From assembly GCF_029051645.1 (NCBI RefSeq), contig NZ_JAACFS010000001.1, positions 806,001 through 870,000 of the forward strand: DNA of 64,000 bases. The letters run 5' to 3'. The translations under genes were made by a program, and so were the position numbers. The DNA comes from Bradyrhizobium sp. CSA112. Its GTDB lineage: Bacteria; Pseudomonadota; Alphaproteobacteria; Rhizobiales; Xanthobacteraceae. Below the pieces are notes generated by a model that was not told the origin of the DNA, did not search any database, and saw only the letters and a list, made by a program, of their open reading frames with translations. The number at the start of each line of letters is the position of its first letter. Position 1 is the first letter of the stretch. Positions 41,021 through 51,024 of the stretch are shown piece by piece.

Positions 41021-41392
41021 GGGGCGGCATTCCTGGCGATCTAAATTGCGTGACGATGCGCTCTCGGCGGAAATATTTTGTGAAAAAGCTAAATTGCCGC
41101 GAAACACCGTTAACGATGGCTTGCCGGCGCGAAGGTCGCGGCGGAGCGCAAACATGAGCCGGCCGAGCCTGGCAGGCGGCGACATTCGACTTATGGCGCA
41201 TCTGGAACCGCCGCGCGTGCTTTACCTTCGGCAGCTTTCCGCCTTGCCTAATCCATCGCGTTGACGGCATATTCCGACCCGGAGGCGGTGGGCTCGGGAC
41301 GATTTCCAGGACGTCCGGCAGAGCCCGCCCGAAAAGGGAAAAAATGGCCGCGCGCGAGCGACTTCGCGCAGACGGCTGACGGGGGAATTCGT

Positions 41393-42140
41393 TTGGCTGA
41401 TGAGTTCATTCTCGAAACCCACGGATTGACCAAGGAATTCGCGGGTTTCTTCGCCGTTCGCGATGTCACCCTCAAGGTGCGGCGCGGCAGCATTCATGCG
41501 CTGATCGGGCCTAACGGTGCCGGCAAGACGACATGCTTCAACCTGTTGACCAAGTTCTTGAGGCCTTCGGCAGGCCAGATCCTGTACAAGGGACACGACA
41601 TCACGGCGATGGCGCCGGCCGATGTGGCCCGTCTTGGCCTGGTGCGCTCGTTCCAGATCTCGGCGGTGTTTCCGCACCTGACGGCGCTGGAGAACGTTCG
41701 TGTTGCGTTACAGCGCCAGCATGGAAGCTCGTTCGATTTCTGGCGCTCCAAGAGCGTGCTCGACCACTTCAACAACCGCGCCCATGAACTGCTGAACGAC
41801 GTCGGCTTGAGCGAGTTCGCCAACACGCCGGCGGTCGAGATGCCCTACGGGCGCAAGCGCGCCCTCGAGATCGCGACGACGCTGGCGCTCGACCCGGAAA
41901 TGATGCTGCTCGACGAGCCTATGGCCGGCATGGGCCATGAAGACATCGACAAGATCGCGGCGCTGATCAAGCGCATCTCGGCCAAGCACACCATCCTGAT
42001 GGTCGAACATAATCTGTCGGTCGTGGCCAACCTGTCCGATATCATTACGGTACTGACGCGCGGTCAGGTGCTGGCGCAAGGCGATTATGCCGAGCTTTCC
42101 AGGGACGAGCGCGTCAAGGAAGCCTATCTGGGGGCCGGTC

Positions 42141-42148
<8 letters not shown>
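41393..42148 (+). CDS. livG: Branched-chain amino acid-type ABC transporter ATPase, LivG-like
   Basis: A 251-residue ATPase. Walker A is GPNGAGKTTCFNLLTKFLRP, the LivG-type signature region reads MPYGRKRALEIATTLALDPE, Walker B is MMLLDEPMAGMG, and the switch is MVEHNL. The signature (usual LSYGEQR) is slightly altered. The TTG start at 41393 follows GGGGGA by 6 bases; an upstream frame from 41261 is not coding-like. It is the first gene of livG-livF-livK-livH-livM and overlaps livF by 8 bases. Confidence 0.88.
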
Positions 42149-42884
<736 letters not shown>

Positions 42885-42922
42885 TCGGCACTTTGGCTTC
42901 ACTCTGGATTAATGGAGATACT

Positions 42923-44140
42923 ATGAAACAGCGCATTTCAGCTCTCTTGCTCGGTACCGCCCTGGCGCTTGCCGCGGGCGGCGCCATGGCGCAGGACAAG
43001 ACCGTCAAGATCGGCGTGCTTACCGACAACTCCGGACTTTACTCGGACCTCGGCGGCGCGGGCTCCACGCTTGCCGCTCAGATGGCGGTCGAGGATTCCG
43101 GGCTTGCGGCCAAAGGCTGGAAGATCGACATCGTCTCCGCCGACCACCAGAACAAGCCCGACATCGGCACCACCATCGCGCGTCAATGGATCGACGTTGA
43201 GAAGGTCGACATCTTCGTGGACGTGTTGAACTCCGGCGTCGCGCTGGCGGTCAACAATCTGGTGAAGGAAAAGAACGCCGTCATGATCAATACCGGCGCG
43301 GCGACGTCGGACCTCACCAATACCCAGTGCTCGCCCAACACGATTCACTGGGTCTACGACACCTACATGCTCGCCAACAGCACAGGACAGGCGCTGGTGA
43401 AAGCCGGCGGCGACACCTGGTACTTCCTGACCGCGGACTACGCCTTCGGCCACGCGCTGGAGCGCGATACCGCCGCGGTCGTGGTCAAGTCGGGCGGCAA
43501 GGTTATCGGCACCGTCAGGCATCCGCTGAATTCGTCGGACTTCTCCTCGTTCCTGCTGCAGGCGCAGGCTTCCAAGGCCAAGATCGTCGGCATGGCGAAC
43601 GCCGGCGGCGACACCACCAACACCATCAAGCAGGCCGCGGAGTTCGGCATCGTCTCGGGCGGCCAGAAACTCGCTGGTCTGCTGTTGTTCATCAACGACG
43701 TTCACTCGCTCGGGCTGAAGGTGGCGCAAGGCCTGAACTTCACCGAAACGTTCTACTGGGATCTGAACGACGGTACCCGCGCATTTTCGAAGCGCTTCTC
43801 CGAGCGCATGAAGAACAAGGCGATGCCGTCCATGGTGCAGGCCGGCGTGTATTCGGGCCTGATCCACTATTTCAAGACGATCGATGCCATGGGCGGCAAT
43901 CCGCATGACGGCGTCAAGGTTGTGGCGAAGATGAAGGAAGCGCCGACCGACGATCCGTTGTTCGGCAAAGGCACGATCCGCGCCGACGGCCGCAAGCTTC
44001 ATCCGGCCTACCTGTTTGAGGTGAAAAAGCCTGCCGAATCGAAGGGGCCGTGGGACTATTACAAGCTGGTCGGGACCACTCCGGCCGATCAGGCATTCCG
44101 GCCGCTTTCGGAGAGCGCCTGTCCGCTGGTAAAGAAGTAA
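42923..44140 (+). CDS. livK: ABC transporter periplasmic substrate-binding protein, LivK-like
   Basis: A 405-residue type I binding protein with a signal peptide (KQRISALLLGTALALAAGG, cleavage at AMA-QD). Features include KIGVLTDNSGLYSDLGGAGS, RQWIDVEKVDIFVDVLNSGV, a ligand-pocket GAATSDLTNTQCSPNT, and GGDTWYFLTADYAFGHALER. It is the extracytoplasmic receptor of the liv cluster. A paralogue with very similar motifs, without transporter genes, is at 60574. A perfect 15-bp hairpin follows its stop, likely raising its mRNA level over livHM. Confidence 0.9.
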   Translation: MKQRISALLLGTALALAAGGAMAQDKTVKIGVLTDNSGLYSDLGGAGSTLAAQMAVEDSGLAAKGWKIDIVSADHQNKPDIGTTIARQWIDVEKVDIFVDVLNSGVALAVNNLVKEKNAVMINTGAATSDLTNTQCSPNTIHWVYDTYMLANSTGQALVKAGGDTWYFLTADYAFGHALERDTAAVVVKSGGKVIGTVRHPLNSSDFSSFLLQAQASKAKIVGMANAGGDTTNTIKQAAEFGIVSGGQKLAGLLLFINDVHSLGLKVAQGLNFTETFYWDLNDGTRAFSKRFSERMKNKAMPSMVQAGVYSGLIHYFKTIDAMGGNPHDGVKVVAKMKEAPTDDPLFGKGTIRADGRKLHPAYLFEVKKPAESKGPWDYYKLVGTTPADQAFRPLSESACPLVKK

Positions 44141-44142
44141 AC

Positions 44143-44179
44143 AAGTTCGCCCGCCGGCAACACGCCGGCGGGCGAACTT
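44143..44179 (+). terminator. Stable hairpin between livK and livH
   Basis: A perfect 15-bp inverted repeat: AAGTTCGCCCGCCGG (44143-44157), loop CAACACG, CCGGCGGGCGAACTT (44165-44179). It begins 2 bp after the livK stop. No U tract follows, so it may be an attenuator or an RNA-stabilising stem that lets the binding protein be made in excess over livH and livM. Confidence 0.6.
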
Positions 44180-44210
44180 CCGTGTCACAACGAGATTGAG
44201 TGCGAGACCG

Positions 44211-45098
44211 ATGCAAGCTCTTTACGCACAGCTTTTGGTGGGATTGATCAACGGATCGTTCTACGCGCTGCTCAGTCTCGGGCTCGCCGTGATCTTCGGC
44301 ATGCTCAACATCATCAATTTCGCTCATGGCGCGCTCTACATGATGGGCGCGTTCACCGCGTATTTCCTCCTGCACCTGACCGGCATCGGATATTGGTGGG
44401 CGCTGCTCATCGCCCCGATCGTGGTCGGCATCTTCGGCATGGTCCTGGAGCGGACCATGCTGCAATGGCTGGCCGGCCTCGACCATCTCTACGGCCTGCT
44501 GCTTACCTTCGGCATTGCGCTGATCGTGCAGGGCGTGTTCCAGAATTATTTTGGCTCGTCCGGGCTGCCCTATGCGATTCCCGATTACCCGCAGATCGGC
44601 GAATGGCGCGGCCTGCAGGGCGGCATGAATCTCGGCTTCATGTTCCTGCCAGTCTATCGCGGCTGGGTGGTCATTTTCTCGCTCGTCGTCTGCCTCGCCA
44701 CCTGGTTCCTGATCGAAAAGACGCGGCTCGGGGCCTATCTGAGGGCCGCGACCGAAAATCCGACGCTGGTGCGCGCTTTCGGCATCAACGTGCCAAGGAT
44801 GATTACGCTGACCTACGGGCTCGGCGTTGGTCTCGCCGCGCTGGCCGGCGTGTTGTCCGCCCCGATCAACCAGGTGCGGCCGCTGATGGGCGCTGATCTG
44901 ATCATCGTCGTGTTCGCGGTGGTGGTGATCGGCGGCATGGGATCGATCATGGGATCGATCATCACCGGCTTTGCGCTCGGCGTGATCGAGGGGCTGACGA
45001 AATATTTTTATCCCGAGGCCTCCAACACCGTGGTGTTCGTCCTGATGGTGCTGGTGTTGCTGGTGAAGCCAACGGGACTGACGGGACGGGCGGCCTGA
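44211..45098 (+). CDS. livH: Branched-chain amino acid-type ABC permease, LivH-like
   Basis: A 295-residue membrane permease: QLLVGLINGSFYALLSLGLA, IFGMLNIINFAHGALYMMGA, RLGAYLRAATENPTLVRAFG (cytoplasmic coupling loop) and GGMGSIMGSIITGFALGVIE. About eight membrane segments. It pairs with LivM for solute entry. The ATG at 44211 is preferred to an upstream in-frame codon at 44196. Its stop lies one base before livM. Confidence 0.9.
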   Translation: MQALYAQLLVGLINGSFYALLSLGLAVIFGMLNIINFAHGALYMMGAFTAYFLLHLTGIGYWWALLIAPIVVGIFGMVLERTMLQWLAGLDHLYGLLLTFGIALIVQGVFQNYFGSSGLPYAIPDYPQIGEWRGLQGGMNLGFMFLPVYRGWVVIFSLVVCLATWFLIEKTRLGAYLRAATENPTLVRAFGINVPRMITLTYGLGVGLAALAGVLSAPINQVRPLMGADLIIVVFAVVVIGGMGSIMGSIITGFALGVIEGLTKYFYPEASNTVVFVLMVLVLLVKPTGLTGRAA

Positions 45099-45099
45099 C

Positions 45100-46068
45100 A
45101 TGAGCGCATTGACTGACGATTCAATCCCCGTAACGCCGCGCGCGATGCGCGACGAGATGATCGTGTTCGCCGCGATGGCGGTGCTGCTGGGGCTCGTGCC
45201 GCTGACCGGCATCTATCCATTCTTCGTGATGCAGGCCCTGTGCTTCGCGCTGCTCGCCTGCGCGTTCAACCTGCTGATCGGCTATGGCGGCCTGCTGTCG
45301 TTCGGGCACGCGATGTTCTTGGGGACGGCAGGCTATTGCTCCGCGCATGCGCTGAAGGTGTGGGGCGTGTCGCCGGAAATCGGAATTGTGGTCGGCATCG
45401 CTGGCGCCGCCGTGCTTTCGGTCGTCACCGGCTTCATCTCTATCCGGCGGCAGGGCATCTACTTCTCGATGATTACGCTGGCGCTCTCGCAACTGCTGTA
45501 TTTCATCTATCTGCAGGCGCCGTTTACCCATGGCGAAGACGGCATCCAGGGCATTCCACAGGGCTATCTGTTCGGGATTTTCAACCTCGCCAGGCCCACG
45601 GTGCTTTACTACGTCGTGCTGGCCGGCTTCCTCGGCGGCTTCCTCTTGATCTACCGCACCATCAATTCGCCGTTCGGCGAGGTGCTGAAGGCGATCCGCG
45701 AGAACGAGCCGCGTGCGATCTCGCTGGGCTACAAAACCGATCAGTACAAGCTGCTCGCCTTCATCCTCTCGGGGACCATTGCAGGCTTTGCCGGTTCGCT
45801 GAAAGTGTTCGTGGCGCAAAACGCCTCGCTCACCGATGTGCACTGGACGATGTCGGGTGAAATCGTGCTGATGACGCTGGTCGGCGGCCTCGGCACCATA
45901 TTTGGCCCGGTGGTTGGCGCCTTCGTCATCATCGCCATGCAGCAGTATCTGGCCGGGTTTGGCCAGTGGGTGACGGTGATCCAAGGCGTCATCTTCGTCG
46001 CCTGCGTGCTGACCTTCCGCCGCGGCGTGATCGGTGAGATCGCGCATTATTTCCGCCGATCCCTGTAA
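45100..46068 (+). CDS. livM: Branched-chain amino acid-type ABC permease, LivM-like
   Basis: A 322-residue membrane permease: MQALCFALLACAFNLLIGYG, GLLSFGHAMFLGTAGYCSAH, SIRRQGIYFSMITLALSQLL, FGEVLKAIRENEPRAISLGY (coupling loop) and GGLGTIFGPVVGAFVIIAMQ. Start follows the livH stop directly, so the two are coupled. This completes the cluster (two ATPases, binding protein, two permeases). Confidence 0.9.
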   Translation: MSALTDDSIPVTPRAMRDEMIVFAAMAVLLGLVPLTGIYPFFVMQALCFALLACAFNLLIGYGGLLSFGHAMFLGTAGYCSAHALKVWGVSPEIGIVVGIAGAAVLSVVTGFISIRRQGIYFSMITLALSQLLYFIYLQAPFTHGEDGIQGIPQGYLFGIFNLARPTVLYYVVLAGFLGGFLLIYRTINSPFGEVLKAIRENEPRAISLGYKTDQYKLLAFILSGTIAGFAGSLKVFVAQNASLTDVHWTMSGEIVLMTLVGGLGTIFGPVVGAFVIIAMQQYLAGFGQWVTVIQGVIFVACVLTFRRGVIGEIAHYFRRSL

Positions 46069-46163
46069 AACCGCCGGTTTTGGCGCAGTTTTCGGCTACA
46101 CAAAGCGGTGGATGACCCCGTTCCCGGGTCCCGCCACGGCGCGCTTTTCCCTCGAATGTTCTA

Positions 46164-46180
46164 TGACAGTTTTGTGACAG
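46164..46180 (-). promoter_or_regulatory. Candidate inverted Pho box ahead of DUF47-pit
   Basis: The minus strand reads CTGTCACAAAACTGTCAT (46163-46180): two CTGTCA units 11 bp apart, close to the PhoB consensus CTGTCATaAatCTGTCAC. It lies about 33 bp before the DUF47 start but in opposite orientation to the genes. This fits repression rather than activation, as described for the pit operon of Sinorhizobium meliloti (literature knowledge). Confidence 0.6.
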
Positions 46181-46213
46181 GTCGCTCCGGGCGGCCGTTT
46201 TTGAAGACGGAAA

Positions 46214-46864
46214 ATGCCCATGCTGCGCTGGTTTCGTGCCTTTTTGCCCAAGGAGGAGCGGTTTTTTGACCTCTTTGCCCGGCATGCCCAGACGGTCGAG
46301 CAGGGGGCGCTGGCGTTGCAGGACATGCTGCGGGGCGGTGATGAGACGCCGGTATTCTGCCAGCGCGTCAATCAGTTCGAGAACGACGCCGATGGCATCA
46401 CCCGCGAGGTGCTGACCGCGGTCCGCCGCACCTTCATCACCCCGTTCGATCGCGGCGACATCAAGAACCTGATCACGGCGATGGACGACGCCATCGACCA
46501 GATGCAGCAGACCGCGAAAGCGGTGGTGTTGTTCGAAGTCCGGACGTTCGAACCCCCGATGCGTGAAATCGCAACGCTATTGGTCGAATGCGCCAATCTC
46601 GTCAGCCGCGCGCTCCCGCTGATGCAGGCGATCGGCAACAACGTCGCGATGCTGACCGCGATCACCGAGGAAATCGGAAAGCTGGAGGGCCGTATCGACG
46701 ATCTCCACGACATCGGCTTGAAGGAGCTGTTTCTCAAGCACCGCAACGGCAATTCGATGGATTTCATCGTTGGCGCCGAGATCTACAAGCATCTCGAGAA
46801 AGTGTCCGACCGCTTCGACGACGTCGCGAACGAAATCAACTCGATCGTGATCGAACAGGTATAG
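46214..46864 (+). CDS. DUF47 phosphate-transport regulator (PitA accessory)
   Basis: A 216-residue all-helical DUF47 protein: RFFDLFARHAQTVEQGALAL, FENDADGITREVLTAVRRTF, ITPFDRGDIKNLITAMDDAI, EIYKHLEKVSDRFDDVANEI. The DUF47/PhoU-like fold often precedes a Pit-type permease and influences its activity. It starts 33 bp after the inverted Pho box; the Pit gene follows by 15 bp, with GTG start, so they are one operon. Confidence 0.9.
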   Translation: MPMLRWFRAFLPKEERFFDLFARHAQTVEQGALALQDMLRGGDETPVFCQRVNQFENDADGITREVLTAVRRTFITPFDRGDIKNLITAMDDAIDQMQQTAKAVVLFEVRTFEPPMREIATLLVECANLVSRALPLMQAIGNNVAMLTAITEEIGKLEGRIDDLHDIGLKELFLKHRNGNSMDFIVGAEIYKHLEKVSDRFDDVANEINSIVIEQV

Positions 46865-46879
46865 GGCAGGGCCAATTCA

Positions 46880-47884
46880 GTGGACGCCACGCTTGGTCTT
46901 CCGATGCTGATCTTTTTGATCGCGGTCGCGCTGCTGTTCGACTTCCTCAACGGATTGCACGACGCCGCCAATTCGATCGCCACGATCGTCTCGACCCGCG
47001 TGCTGCGCCCGCATTATGCGGTGTTTTGGGCGGCTTTCTTCAATTTCATCGCCTTCCTTGTGTTCGGGCTGCACGTGGCCAACACGATCGGCAAGGGAAT
47101 CATCGAGCCGGATGTCGTCGATGCGGCCGTGATCTTCGCTGCGCTGGTCGGCGCCATTGTCTGGAACCTGATTACCTGGGGGCTCGGCATTCCATCCTCG
47201 AGTTCGCACGCGTTGATCGGAGGACTGGTCGGTGCGGGCGTGGCCAAGGCCGGGATTTCCGCGGCGGTCTGGAGCGGCCTGTCAAAAACGCTGCTGGCGA
47301 TCGTGTTGTCGCCGCTGGTCGGGTTTCTGCTGGCGCTGGTGCTGGTCGCGATCGTGTCCTGGCTGTCAGTGCGCTCGACGCCGTTTGCGGTCGACCGCGC
47401 CTTCCGCATCCTGCAATTCGTGTCGGCATCGCTCTATTCGCTCGGCCATGGCGGCAATGATGCGCAAAAGACCATGGGCATCATCGCGGTGCTTTTGTAT
47501 TCGCAGGGCTACCTCGGGGCGGATTTCGCAATCCCGTTCTGGGTCGTGATTTCCTGCCAGGCGGCCATGGGCCTCGGCACGCTAATGGGAGGCTGGCGGA
47601 TCGTTCGCACCATGGGGCTGCGGATCACGAAGCTGACGCCGATGCAGGGCTTTTGCGCCGAAACCGGCGGCGCTGCGACCCTCTTCATGGCAACCTATCT
47701 CGGGATTCCCGTATCCACGACCCACACCATTACCGGCTCCATCGTCGGAGTCGGCGCGGCGCGGCGGGTCTCGGCGGTGCGCTGGAACGTGGCGAGTTCG
47801 ATCGTCTACGCCTGGGTGATCACTATTCCGGCGTCGGCGATTATCGCAGCGCTGACCTATTGGGCCGTGCTGTTGCTACGCTGA
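46880..47884 (+). CDS. pit: Low-affinity inorganic phosphate transporter, Pit family
   Basis: A 334-residue permease with the duplicated PitA core: [20 protein letters not shown] and [20 protein letters not shown], each carrying the substrate Asn/Asp, and [20 protein letters not shown] and [20 protein letters not shown]. About ten membrane segments. It imports metal-phosphate. GTG start at 46880, coupled to DUF47. Confidence 0.92.
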   Translation: MDATLGLPMLIFLIAVALLFDFLNGLHDAANSIATIVSTRVLRPHYAVFWAAFFNFIAFLVFGLHVANTIGKGIIEPDVVDAAVIFAALVGAIVWNLITWGLGIPSSSSHALIGGLVGAGVAKAGISAAVWSGLSKTLLAIVLSPLVGFLLALVLVAIVSWLSVRSTPFAVDRAFRILQFVSASLYSLGHGGNDAQKTMGIIAVLLYSQGYLGADFAIPFWVVISCQAAMGLGTLMGGWRIVRTMGLRITKLTPMQGFCAETGGAATLFMATYLGIPVSTTHTITGSIVGVGAARRVSAVRWNVASSIVYAWVITIPASAIIAALTYWAVLLLR

Positions 47885-48199
47885 TCCATTGACGAGTTTG
47901 AGCCCGACTATGCCGGCCACTATCAGGCCGATGCAGGCGAGGCGGGCGGCGGTCGCAGGCTCGCCGAACAGTGCGATGCCCAGGATTGCGGTTCCGACCG
48001 CGCCAATGCCGGTCCATACCGCGTAGGCGGTTCCGATGGGCAGCACTTTCAAGGCAAGACCGAGCAGGAGGATGCTGCCTGCCATGCAGGCGAGCGTCAG
48101 GACGGATGGAACGAGCCGCGTGAAGCCCTCGGTATATTTGAGGCCGATCGCCCAGCCAACTTCCATAAGACCAGCGACGAACAACACGATCCAGGCCAT
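47876..48199 (-). CDS. sugE: SMR-family guanidinium exporter, SugE/Gdx type
   Basis: A 107-residue small multidrug resistance protein, four helices: [20 protein letters not shown] (essential Glu13-like), [40 protein letters not shown], and [37 protein letters not shown] is the SugE rather than EmrE form. The 5' leader carries a two-hairpin ACGR guanidine-II riboswitch, which makes guanidinium export the probable function. ATG at 48199 behind GGAGGG. Its stop overlaps the pit end by a few bases (convergent). Confidence 0.92.
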   Translation of the reverse strand: MAWIVLFVAGLMEVGWAIGLKYTEGFTRLVPSVLTLACMAGSILLLGLALKVLPIGTAYAVWTGIGAVGTAILGIALFGEPATAARLACIGLIVAGIVGLKLVNGSA

Positions 48200-48217
48200 G
48201 ACAACCCTCCGAACCAG

Positions 48218-48266
48218 GCAGGGTCGTCCCCGCGGATGAGCTGCAAAATTGGAAGGCCGTCCTTCC
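48218..48266 (-). promoter_or_regulatory. Guanidine-II (mini-ykkC) riboswitch
   Basis: Read on the minus strand, hairpin 1 is GGAAGG-ACGG-CCTTCC (48251-48266) and hairpin 2 is GCGGGG-ACGA-CCCTGC (48218-48233), 17 bases apart. Two stems with ACGR tetraloops are the defining form of the guanidine-II class. The second stem lies 8 bases from the GGAGG of sugE, so guanidinium binding should free or expose translation start. Positions and loops are read directly; ligand is family knowledge. Confidence 0.88.
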
Positions 48267-48354
48267 GCTGCCGATATGGGACTGGCCAGGAGCCCTCGCA
48301 ACCACCAAATGAGGCTTGATCAGCTCGGTTTTCCCTGCCAAACGCTCGAGCCTC

Positions 48355-49974
48355 ATGTCCGACATTGCCGTTACAGCCGAATCGCCGTCGCGCTCGCCGC
48401 TTGCAGATGAAGTGGCGCGGCGGCGCACGTTTGCGATCATCTCCCACCCGGACGCCGGCAAGACCACGCTGACCGAAAAGCTCCTGCTGTTCGGCGGCGC
48501 CATCAATCTGGCGGGACAGGTCAAGGCCAAGGGCGAGCGGCGCAATACCCGGTCCGACTGGATGAAGATCGAGCGTGAGCGCGGCATCTCGGTCGTGACC
48601 TCGGTGATGACGTTCGAATTCCAGGACCTGGTCTTCAACCTCTTGGATACGCCAGGCCACGAGGACTTTTCCGAAGACACTTACCGCACGCTGACCGCGG
48701 TCGATTCCGCCGTGATGGTGATCGACGCAGCCAAGGGCATTGAGGCGCGGACGCGAAAGCTGTTCGAGGTGTGCCGGCTGCGCGACATTCCGATCATCAC
48801 CTTCATCAACAAGATGGATCGCGAGAGCCGCGATACGTTCGAGCTGCTGGATGAGATCGAAAAGACGCTGGCGCTCGATACCACGCCGATGACCTGGCCG
48901 GTCGGCCGCGGCCGCGACTTCCTCGGTACCTACGACGTCGTCAATGGCGGCGTGCGCCTGCTCGAAGGCGGCGGGGCCAAGACCGGTGCGACCGAGCAGA
49001 TCGATATTGCCGATCTCGCCGGGCGCAACGCCAATCTCGACGTCGCCGAGATCAAGGATGAACTCGCGCTGGTATCTGAGGCCTGCAAGCCGTTCGAGCT
49101 GGAGGCGTTTCGCGAAGGACATCTGACGCCGGTCTATTTCGGCAGCGCGCTACGCAATTTCGGCGTCGGCGACTTGCTGGAAGGCCTCGGCAAGTTTGCG
49201 CCTGCTCCGCGCGCGCAGGACTCGAACCTTCGCAAGGTCGAGGCCGCCGAGCCGCGCATGAGCGCCTTCGTGTTCAAGATCCAGGCCAACATGGATCCGA
49301 ACCACCGCGACCGCATCGCCTTCGCACGCCTGTGTTCAGGCAAGCTTAGCCGCGGCATGAAGGCAAAACTGGTGCGCACCGGCAAGAACATGTCGTTGTC
49401 GTCGCCGCAGTTCTTCTTCGCCCAGGACCGTTCGGTGGCGGACGAGGCATTTGCCGGCGATGTCGTCGGCATTCCGAACCACGGTACGCTCCGGATCGGC
49501 GATACGCTGACGGAAGGCGAGGACATTACCTTCGTCGGCGTTCCCAGCTTTGCTCCGGAAATTGTCCGCCGCGTGCGCCTGACGGACGCGATGAAGGCGA
49601 AGAAGCTGAAAGAGGCGCTGCAGCAGATGTCGGAAGAGGGCGTGGTGCAGGTGTTCCGGCCGCGCGACGGCGCGCCGGCGCTGGTTGGCGTCGTCGGTCC
49701 GCTGCAGCTCGACGTGCTGAAAGCGCGGCTCGATGCCGAATATTCGCTGCCGGTGGAATTCGAGGTCTCGGAATTCCAGCTCGCGCGCTGGGTCTCGTCC
49801 GACGACCGCAAGAAGTTGGACGCCTTCATCGCCGCCAACGGCTCCGGCATCGCCGACGATGTCGACGGCGATCCGGTGTTCATGGCCAAGAATGAGTTTT
49901 ATCTCGGCTATACCCGCGAACGCGCCGAGGGCATCAATTTTTCCAACGTCAAGGACGTGAAGAAGAAGGCGTAA
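48355..49974 (+). CDS. prfC: Peptide chain release factor 3
   Basis: A 539-residue GTPase that recycles RF1/RF2 after termination. GTP motifs are IISHPDAGKTTLTEKLLLFG, LLDTPGHEDFSEDTYRTLTA and TFINKMDRESRD. The C-terminal RF3 domains follow, with FAQDRSVADEAFAGDVVGIP and EGVVQVFRPRDGAPALVGVV. Length is normal. The ATG at 48355 is chosen over one 13 codons earlier. It is transcribed divergently from sugE. Confidence 0.95.
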   Translation: MSDIAVTAESPSRSPLADEVARRRTFAIISHPDAGKTTLTEKLLLFGGAINLAGQVKAKGERRNTRSDWMKIERERGISVVTSVMTFEFQDLVFNLLDTPGHEDFSEDTYRTLTAVDSAVMVIDAAKGIEARTRKLFEVCRLRDIPIITFINKMDRESRDTFELLDEIEKTLALDTTPMTWPVGRGRDFLGTYDVVNGGVRLLEGGGAKTGATEQIDIADLAGRNANLDVAEIKDELALVSEACKPFELEAFREGHLTPVYFGSALRNFGVGDLLEGLGKFAPAPRAQDSNLRKVEAAEPRMSAFVFKIQANMDPNHRDRIAFARLCSGKLSRGMKAKLVRTGKNMSLSSPQFFFAQDRSVADEAFAGDVVGIPNHGTLRIGDTLTEGEDITFVGVPSFAPEIVRRVRLTDAMKAKKLKEALQQMSEEGVVQVFRPRDGAPALVGVVGPLQLDVLKARLDAEYSLPVEFEVSEFQLARWVSSDDRKKLDAFIAANGSGIADDVDGDPVFMAKNEFYLGYTRERAEGINFSNVKDVKKKA

Positions 49975-49998
49975 GGGCCCGCGCCGCCAACCTCCACT

Positions 49999-50100
49999 GT
50001 CGTCCTCCGCGAAAGCGGGGGACCCGGTACGCCGCGGCTTATCCGTAAATCACTGACGTCTCTGGAATACTGGATCGTCCGGTCGAGCCGGACGATGACG
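49999..50100. repeat. Interspersed palindromic repeat
   Basis: GTCGTCCTCCGCGAAAGCGG at the left and the hairpin CGTCCGG-TCGA-CCGGACG (around 50076-50094) ending GATGACG at the right. A typical Bradyrhizobium intergenic element lying after prfC; it accounts for much of the 265-bp gap before 50240. Confidence 0.6.
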
Positions 50101-50239
50101 GGTGAGGCAAGGTGGTCTCTTGCCCACCTATGCATCCAGTGGATGCCTGCATGCATCTCGCGAAATCGCAACCCCCTTGCGCCCTATCGGCTTCCGTTAA
50201 AGTATCCGCTGGATGCTTATGTTAACAGGGAGGCAAACC

Positions 50240-50965
50240 ATGACTGATCTCGCGACCTATTCCCGTTCCGGCCCGGTCGGCACCATCGTGATCGACGACG
50301 GCAAGGCCAATGTGATGTCGCTTGCCATGCTGAATGCCCTGCATGCGGCGTTCGACCGGGCGGAGAAAGACAAGGTCGTCGTGATTTTGAAGGCCCGCGG
50401 CAAGCATTTTTCCGGCGGCTTCGACCTCGGTGTCTTCGCCAAGGGGAGCGCCGAGGACCAATATCTGATGGTGAAGGCGGGCGCGGAGCTGGCGCTTCGC
50501 ATTCTCTCGTTCCCGACGCCGGTCGTGGCGGCCTGCCAGGGCAACGCCTATCCGATGGGCGCCTTCCTCATCATGTCCAGCGACCATCGCATTGCCGCCG
50601 AGGGCGATTACCGGATCGGCATGAACGAGGTCGCGATCGGGCTCACCGTGCCGCGCTTTGCGATCGAGATCGCGCGGCAGCGGCTGACGCCGGCCTATTT
50701 CAGCCGGGTGGTCACGACGGCGGAAATGTTCGGCCCCACCGAAGCGGTCACCGCCGGCTTCTTTGACCGCGTCGTTCCAGCCGACGCGCTGGAGCGCAGC
50801 GCCGAGGAAGTCGCGCAAAAGCTCGCCACGCTCAACATGACGGCCCATGCCGCCACCAAGGCGCGAGCGCGCGGGGCGGTGATCAAGATGATCCGCGACA
50901 TGATCGACGAGGACATTACGCCGCAATATGGCGAGGACCGTGTTGCCAGGCGGGTGTCTGCCTGA
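50240..50965 (+). CDS. Enoyl-CoA hydratase/isomerase family protein
   Basis: A 241-residue crotonase-fold protein: TIVIDDGKANVMSLAMLNAL, GKHFSGGFDLGVFAKGS (oxyanion loop, usual CAGxDL), VAACQGNAYPMGAFLIMSSD (second oxyanion Gly region), and FDRVVPADALE. The two catalytic Glu of hydratases are not evident (NEVAIGLTVPRFAIEIAR), so isomerase or other crotonase chemistry is possible. ATG follows GGGAGG. A TetR regulator starts 59 bp downstream. Confidence 0.88.
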   Translation: MTDLATYSRSGPVGTIVIDDGKANVMSLAMLNALHAAFDRAEKDKVVVILKARGKHFSGGFDLGVFAKGSAEDQYLMVKAGAELALRILSFPTPVVAACQGNAYPMGAFLIMSSDHRIAAEGDYRIGMNEVAIGLTVPRFAIEIARQRLTPAYFSRVVTTAEMFGPTEAVTAGFFDRVVPADALERSAEEVAQKLATLNMTAHAATKARARGAVIKMIRDMIDEDITPQYGEDRVARRVSA

Positions 50966-51024
50966 CGGAAAACTTCGGCCGCCCGACAGTAGCGTTGCGT
51001 CTCATGCCTTTGTATGAAGGAGAC

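Noticed and set aside
42938..44188. 416-codon minus-strand frame
   Set aside because: Shadow of livK. The product is His/Arg/Gly-rich with no domain.
43914..45212. 432-codon minus-strand frame
   Set aside because: Shadow of livK-livH-livM; charged low-complexity composition typical of antisense frames in this GC range.
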